Of a stretch of 44,124 nt of DNA, positions 40,780-44,124 are shown in pieces. Each line of letters opens with the position of its first letter. Positions within the stretch are counted from its first letter, which is position 1. Position numbers and translations under genes: made by a program. The notes beneath the pieces are model-generated. The model was not told where the DNA came from. It made no database searches and worked only from the letters and a program-made list of their open reading frames with translations. The DNA comes from Spirochaetota bacterium (GTDB lineage Bacteria > Spirochaetota > UBA4802 > JAFGJZ01), in the NCBI GenBank assembly GCA_029554345.1, contig JAKPJF010000073.1:1-44124 (forward strand). Reading direction: 5' to 3'.

Positions 40780-41529
40780 TCATATTTTAGAAAAAAGAGC
40801 CGATGAAGCAGACTCAAAACATTTAATCAGCTCTTTGTCAAGCGCTTCATGATCATATCCTTCATAAGTTTTTTCAACTAATGTTTCAGACTTCGAGATT
40901 TCAACGGTTTTCAAAATGAGTTTAGAGTTTCTACTGTATACAGAACAGGTTAGAACTACAACCGCGGAAATTGGGCGGGGATGTTTCAACCCGGCACTTT
41001 TTTGTTCTTTCAGGAACTGAATATCGATTACAACAAATCCTGAAACATCAAGTTCATGACACAAAGAAGTCATAAGAGCTGAATTCCCATAGCTTATTCT
41101 TCCGAAACCGTCGGGATAATAGATGTTATTTTCTTCTGATGATTCATTTTTTACAACAGACATATATTTTTTGTTTTTTAAAACTTTTTCAAACGGTATA
41201 AGTTTAATTTTTGATGATGCGAAATCACGTTCAATGGCAGGAAGAACACCTTTCATTAAAACAGAAACAGGATGAGGCGAAAGCCTTTCATCTGAACGCG
41301 TCATTTCAACAGGACTCTCTCCGCCATGAGTTTTGCCCGGCATTTTAAATGTTCCGATCGCGTTATCTTCCTCATCACGGCTTGAAAAATCATAATAACT
41401 TACATGATGATTAGAAGAAATTGAAACAAGAGCGAATTTATCGTCTTCATTTATCTGAATATTTTTTGTGCCGAAGACACATGCGGAAATAAAAACACAG
41501 AGCGATAAAGCAAATATTTTTTGTACCAT
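40780..41529 (-). CDS. Lipoprotein of unknown function
   Basis: A 249-residue lipoprotein from the ATG at 41529 (GAGG six bases upstream; an in-frame start at 41556 is less likely). The signal is MVQKIFALSLCVFISAC with lipobox I-S-A-C. The mature part resembles a periplasmic protein of mixed alpha/beta type with SGFVVIDIQFLKEQKSAGLK and SAVVVLTCSVYSRNSKLILK, recalling TolB-N/GNA1162-like domains in outer-membrane assembly lipoproteins. That resemblance is a weak inference. It lies 33 bases after a short hypothetical gene. Confidence 0.65.
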   Translation of the reverse strand: MVQKIFALSLCVFISACVFGTKNIQINEDDKFALVSISSNHHVSYYDFSSRDEEDNAIGTFKMPGKTHGGESPVEMTRSDERLSPHPVSVLMKGVLPAIERDFASSKIKLIPFEKVLKNKKYMSVVKNESSEENNIYYPDGFGRISYGNSALMTSLCHELDVSGFVVIDIQFLKEQKSAGLKHPRPISAVVVLTCSVYSRNSKLILKTVEISKSETLVEKTYEGYDHEALDKELIKCFESASSALFSKI

Positions 41530-41561
41530 TGCATACCTCAATGAAAAGTAATTCATCTTTT

Positions 41562-41927
41562 TCAGTCAACATCACTTTCAAGAACAATCAAATCAATTTT
41601 TTTATCAAGGTTTAAATCGAATGTCAGCCTAGAATAAGAATTAATATTATAAATCATTTTATCAATACTTACTTCATCAGGATAACCGAACTTTTCCAAA
41701 ACCGTATCAAATGACATTCCAACTGACAAGTCATTTTTCAATTTATATTGCGGTGATGAAATTTCAATACGTGTCAAAATCTCTTTATCTAAATCAGTAC
41801 AATGATAAATATCAAAAAGAAGCCCATTATATTTTAAAATTACAACCTTATCTATAATTTCAGACTTATAAGAATTAGGTGACTCCTGAGTTTCAATATA
41901 AGAAGGTGTACCGAATTGAAATAGCAT
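41562..41927 (-). CDS. Hypothetical protein resembling OmlA/SmpA-type repeats
   Basis: A 121-residue soluble product with two similar halves: L-F-Q-F-G-T-P-S-Y-I-E... and G-M-S-F-D-T-V-L-E-K-F-G-Y-P-D-E-V, the 'G-x-s-x-x-x-V-x-x-x-(L/F)-G-x-P' pattern of SmpA/OmlA-like BamE-type folds. A ribosome site AAGGA precedes the ATG by five bases. There is no signal peptide, which is unusual for this fold; the first half starts inside the pattern, so the gene may be 5'-truncated (the frame stays open upstream to a stop but has no other start). Confidence 0.6.
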   Translation of the reverse strand: MLFQFGTPSYIETQESPNSYKSEIIDKVVILKYNGLLFDIYHCTDLDKEILTRIEISSPQYKLKNDLSVGMSFDTVLEKFGYPDEVSIDKMIYNINSYSRLTFDLNLDKKIDLIVLESDVD

Positions 41928-42008
41928 CTGATCCTTTATATCATGTCCGTTTTTTTGAAACTATTTTTTTATTTTAAAAAGGATTGTTATAATACTCATT
42001 AATTGCAG

Positions 42009-42032
42009 CTGGATCTCGTGAAAGAGATCCAG
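42009..42032. terminator. 9-bp hairpin after the small broken gene
   Basis: CTGGATCTC-GTGAAA-GAGATCCAG is a perfect 9-bp stem that lies just downstream of the broken gene at 42042-42265, read on the minus strand. There is no T-run on the minus strand side, but AAATTTTATTT lies on the plus strand side. It is a candidate transcript end. Confidence 0.5.
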
Positions 42033-42041
42033 AAATTTTAT

Positions 42042-42265
42042 TTAACAGTATCCATCCGGTACATACTTCTTTTTGTCCCGATTCAACCACCCCAAAAAAA
42101 ACCACACCCGATTCTATCCAGTATCAGGATTATTCACTTCCGCAATCTTCGAAATCCAAACAGAGTCACAGTAATTTAAATGAAGAATTGAATAATTATC
42201 AGCCCTATACCCGCAACAAGAAATAAGATTATTGATAATATTATTTTATATTTCTTTCTCAGCAT
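42042..42265 (-). pseudogene. Small membrane-anchored protein gene, broken by a frameshift and a stop
   Basis: The ATG at 42265 starts MLRKKYKIILSIILFLVAG, one membrane segment, and meets TAA after 29 codons (42176-42178). One base out of frame the reading continues LNYCDSVWISKIAEVNNPDT, meets an in-frame TAG (42114-42116) and then goes on NRVWFFLGWLNRDKKKYVPD to a TAA at 42042-42044. The coherent composition of the three parts (tryptophans, charged stretches) suggests a former gene of about 75 codons that lost one base near 42180 and gained a stop. A hairpin follows its end. No family is recognised. Confidence 0.5.
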
Positions 42266-42269
42266 ATTA

Positions 42270-43175
42270 TTACTGATACAAAATCAATCCCGGCTGAGGC
42301 GATAATGCAAGAACTTCTTCCGGTTTCATTATCGGACGGTCAAAATGAACTCCGCGTTTATTGGAATAATGCATCCAAAGCTTAAAAGCCTTGTACGGTA
42401 TATTAACGACTTTTGCATTACGCTCATGTGTCGCAATCTTGATGCCGGGCTTTCCCCAGCCTGATGTTGAATGAACCAGCATCACAGGATCATAGTCTGA
42501 TTTTACCTTTGTAATGTTACGAACCATTTTTTTATGAAACTGATGAAATACAAGCTGACGTTTTCCTTTTATATTATTTAAAAGCATATAATCCTGCATT
42601 GTTTTCTGAGCAGCGTTTAGCTCATCTGCGGTAATAGAACCGATTTCCTTCATCGGACGGCGGGTACGCCATTCTACATCAATAGCAAGATGAACATTAG
42701 AATGTTTTAAAAAAGGGAGAATTCTCTCAACCGCTTCTGTAACTTTATACTTTCCTATCTGATGATCTATATAAACAAGAAATCCGTTCTCATAAGCGAA
42801 CTTAATGTATGACTCAATAACTTCATCTTTAACAAAATTAATTTCACCCAGAGGCTGACATGTCCCGTAAACTATATATATAGCCGGAATAACACCTTTA
42901 TCGCCGTTTACTTTATCATATTCAGCAGCTTTTTCTCTCAGCATTTCCGCGAGTTTTTCTTTCGAGAAACGTCCGAGAACTCCCATAACTTTTGAGTTGG
43001 GATTTCCGTAAAAACCAACTACATGATTTTTTTCAAAAAGATCAGAAGCTGTAAACTGCTCATCAGCTGAAGGAGACTCTATTTCTGCAGCTGATTTTTC
43101 CGGTATAACATCAGATTCACCATTAACTGTGACAGCCGCTATTATCAAAACAAATGTTATCAATATTTTCTTCAT
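42270..43175 (-). CDS. Exported conserved protein, TIM-barrel-like
   Basis: A 301-residue protein with a signal peptide (KKILITFVLIIAAVTVNG). The mature part follows a pattern known to me from actinobacterial and spirochaetal hypothetical proteins: VVGFYGNPNSKVMGVLGRFS, AIYIVYGTCQPLGEINFVKD, FLVYIDHQIGKYKVTEAVER, NVHLAIDVEWRTRRPMKEIG, A-A-Q-K-T-M, RQLVFHQFHKKMVRNITKVK, and an end with S-P-Q-P-G-L-I-L-Y-Q. The D-x-E-W, H-Q-F and D-H-Q elements are candidates for a sugar-processing or binding barrel. No function is proven. AGGA lies before the ATG. It follows an exported protein of unknown type on the same strand. Confidence 0.75.
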   Translation of the reverse strand: MKKILITFVLIIAAVTVNGESDVIPEKSAAEIESPSADEQFTASDLFEKNHVVGFYGNPNSKVMGVLGRFSKEKLAEMLREKAAEYDKVNGDKGVIPAIYIVYGTCQPLGEINFVKDEVIESYIKFAYENGFLVYIDHQIGKYKVTEAVERILPFLKHSNVHLAIDVEWRTRRPMKEIGSITADELNAAQKTMQDYMLLNNIKGKRQLVFHQFHKKMVRNITKVKSDYDPVMLVHSTSGWGKPGIKIATHERNAKVVNIPYKAFKLWMHYSNKRGVHFDRPIMKPEEVLALSPQPGLILYQ

Positions 43176-43266
43176 TTTCTCATCCTGACATTATTAACGG
43201 ATGATTAAAGTATAAGATACAGGAAAATTTTTAATTTTTTACAAAACAATTCCTGATACAGAAATA

Positions 43267-44058
43267 TCAATCTATCAATTTTTCAAATACAGATTTATCA
43301 GCATTCCATTTCAGCTTAACACTTTTCCGCTTTAAATTTTTCAGAAAAATTCCGACTTCTTTCACAACTTGTTTATCATTTCTATATTTTTCAACAGAAT
43401 AATCATAATCAATAGAATCCTGTGGTACAGGATTTTTTGATACAATTTCATTAAGAAATATCTCATTAATGTAAACATTAACAATTGTTCCAGTGCGGGG
43501 GACTTCATAAGAAAATTTAACGATATTTTCAACAACATCACTTACGGGAACATTTGAGTCTGCAAGAAAATCACTGCAGCTAATTAAAGGAAAACAATTT
43601 TCTCTAACATTAACCCATCCATACAAACGAGTGGGAAACAAAAATTCAAAACTTCTCCCCTTATATTTTGTGCCGCCGACCATAACAAACGGCCGTTTTG
43701 ATGAATCAAAAAAACAAGTTATCAATTCGTAAGTTCCATGACACTGACATCCATCTAAAATACTAATGAAAGCATTTTTTCTATCAACTTCAGCATACCC
43801 TGGATATTTTTCTTTATCTGCTTTTGAAATCGGAGCTAAGATTTCAGGTTCATCGCCGGATTTCCGAATAATTCTAAAAAGACTTTTTTTTGACTGAAGA
43901 ATACTATTATAATAAAATACTATATCTTTCGATTTATATTCTTCATCCACCGTCATTTGCAATATTTCATCTGAATCAGCGGCATTTGTTAATTCAAAAA
44001 AAATACTGAATATAGAAAGGCTGAAAATAATCAAAATACCAATATTTTTTTTATTCAA
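43267..44058 (-). CDS. Exported protein of unknown function
   Basis: A 263-residue protein from a TTG start at 44058 with GGGAG five bases upstream. The signal peptide or anchor is NIGILIIFSLSIFSIFFELT. The mature part is beta-rich with a C-Q-C pair (ISILDGCQCHGTYELITCFF) and the segment YKGRSFEFLFPTRLYGWVNV, followed by IYINEIFLNEI-like strands, and has a charged end with VGIFLKNLKRKSVKLKWNAD. SH3-like character near Y-G-W-V-N-V is possible. I recognise no family. The frame is complete within the window. Confidence 0.65.
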   Translation of the reverse strand: MNKKNIGILIIFSLSIFSIFFELTNAADSDEILQMTVDEEYKSKDIVFYYNSILQSKKSLFRIIRKSGDEPEILAPISKADKEKYPGYAEVDRKNAFISILDGCQCHGTYELITCFFDSSKRPFVMVGGTKYKGRSFEFLFPTRLYGWVNVRENCFPLISCSDFLADSNVPVSDVVENIVKFSYEVPRTGTIVNVYINEIFLNEIVSKNPVPQDSIDYDYSVEKYRNDKQVVKEVGIFLKNLKRKSVKLKWNADKSVFEKLID

Positions 44059-44124
44059 AATTACTCCCTTAAAAGATTCTTTTAAAACAAAAAATAATTT
44101 TTTTATCTATCTGAGGTATTTACG

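Noticed and set aside
1-44124. tRNA, rRNA or tmRNA genes
   Set aside because: No cloverleaf with the TTCGA arm and no conserved rRNA stretch was seen on either strand when reading by eye.

Overview
The window looks like about 44 kb of chromosome from a low-GC, diderm, flagellated bacterium. Lipoproteins, periplasmic M23 and TolB-type proteins, a Tat substrate and QmcA/NfeD indicate an inner and an outer membrane. A FliK-like protein and a stand-alone FlhB C-terminal domain indicate flagella. The operon rpsP-khpA-rimM-trmD-rplS-rnhB-fliK-like-flhX-HD-GYP-yraN is a layout I associate with spirochaetes and some deep-branching Gram-negatives. I therefore favour a spirochaete or close relative, with moderate confidence. 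No rRNA, tRNA or CRISPR array was recognised.

Layout. 1-140: 3' end of an IS3-family insertion sequence. 280-3200: accessory stretch with two acetyltransferase genes, a possible HEPN protein and a large multi-hairpin repeat. 3207-4913: two exported proteins. 4917-8991 (minus): glgP-rsmE-MYG1. 9061-12694 (minus): lipoprotein, penicillin-acylase-like protein and M23 peptidase with overlapping starts and stops. 12775-16019 (minus): Tat-exported molybdopterin oxidoreductase and its four-cluster ferredoxin. 16165-16680: an RRM RNA-binding protein behind a long leader that holds a terminator-like hairpin. 16674-18008 (minus): AI-2E-type permease and a 54-residue small protein. 18153-23572 (minus): the ribosome-maturation/flagellar-switch operon. 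23647-27176 (minus): PASTA membrane protein, GNAT and two D-Ala-D-Ala-ligase-like ATP-grasp enzymes. 27295-30960: YkgJ-type Cys cluster protein, an acidic conserved protein and a hybrid sensor kinase. 31076-33553 (minus): four small, mostly membrane or regulatory proteins. 34011-37809: membrane-bound AraC regulator, PD40 propeller protein and DUF362 lipoprotein. 38004-40068 (minus): small membrane protein and QmcA/NfeD. 40340-44058: lipoproteins, a small broken gene and two exported proteins.

The most unusual structure is a family of composite, GC-rich, multi-hairpin repeats lying between genes at about 2838-3130, 33714-33954, 37859-37990 and 38560-38730. They share modules. Many of their short perfect stems close three-base loops (GAA, ATC, GTA, CTC, CAC, AAA/ATA). 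Paired substitutions between copies keep the stems intact, for example 2936-2976 against 38681-38721. This indicates selection or a copying process acting on folded structure, not on protein.

Other points worth attention are an HD-GYP protein whose HD dyad reads I-N, a penicillin-acylase-like protein without the usual nucleophile motif, a molybdoenzyme with no membrane anchor gene and no obvious C-terminal cofactor domain, and a translationally coupled pair of ATP-grasp ligases with a GNAT enzyme that suggests an uncharacterised peptide-like product. All assignments come from reading the sequence and family memory; no database search was run.
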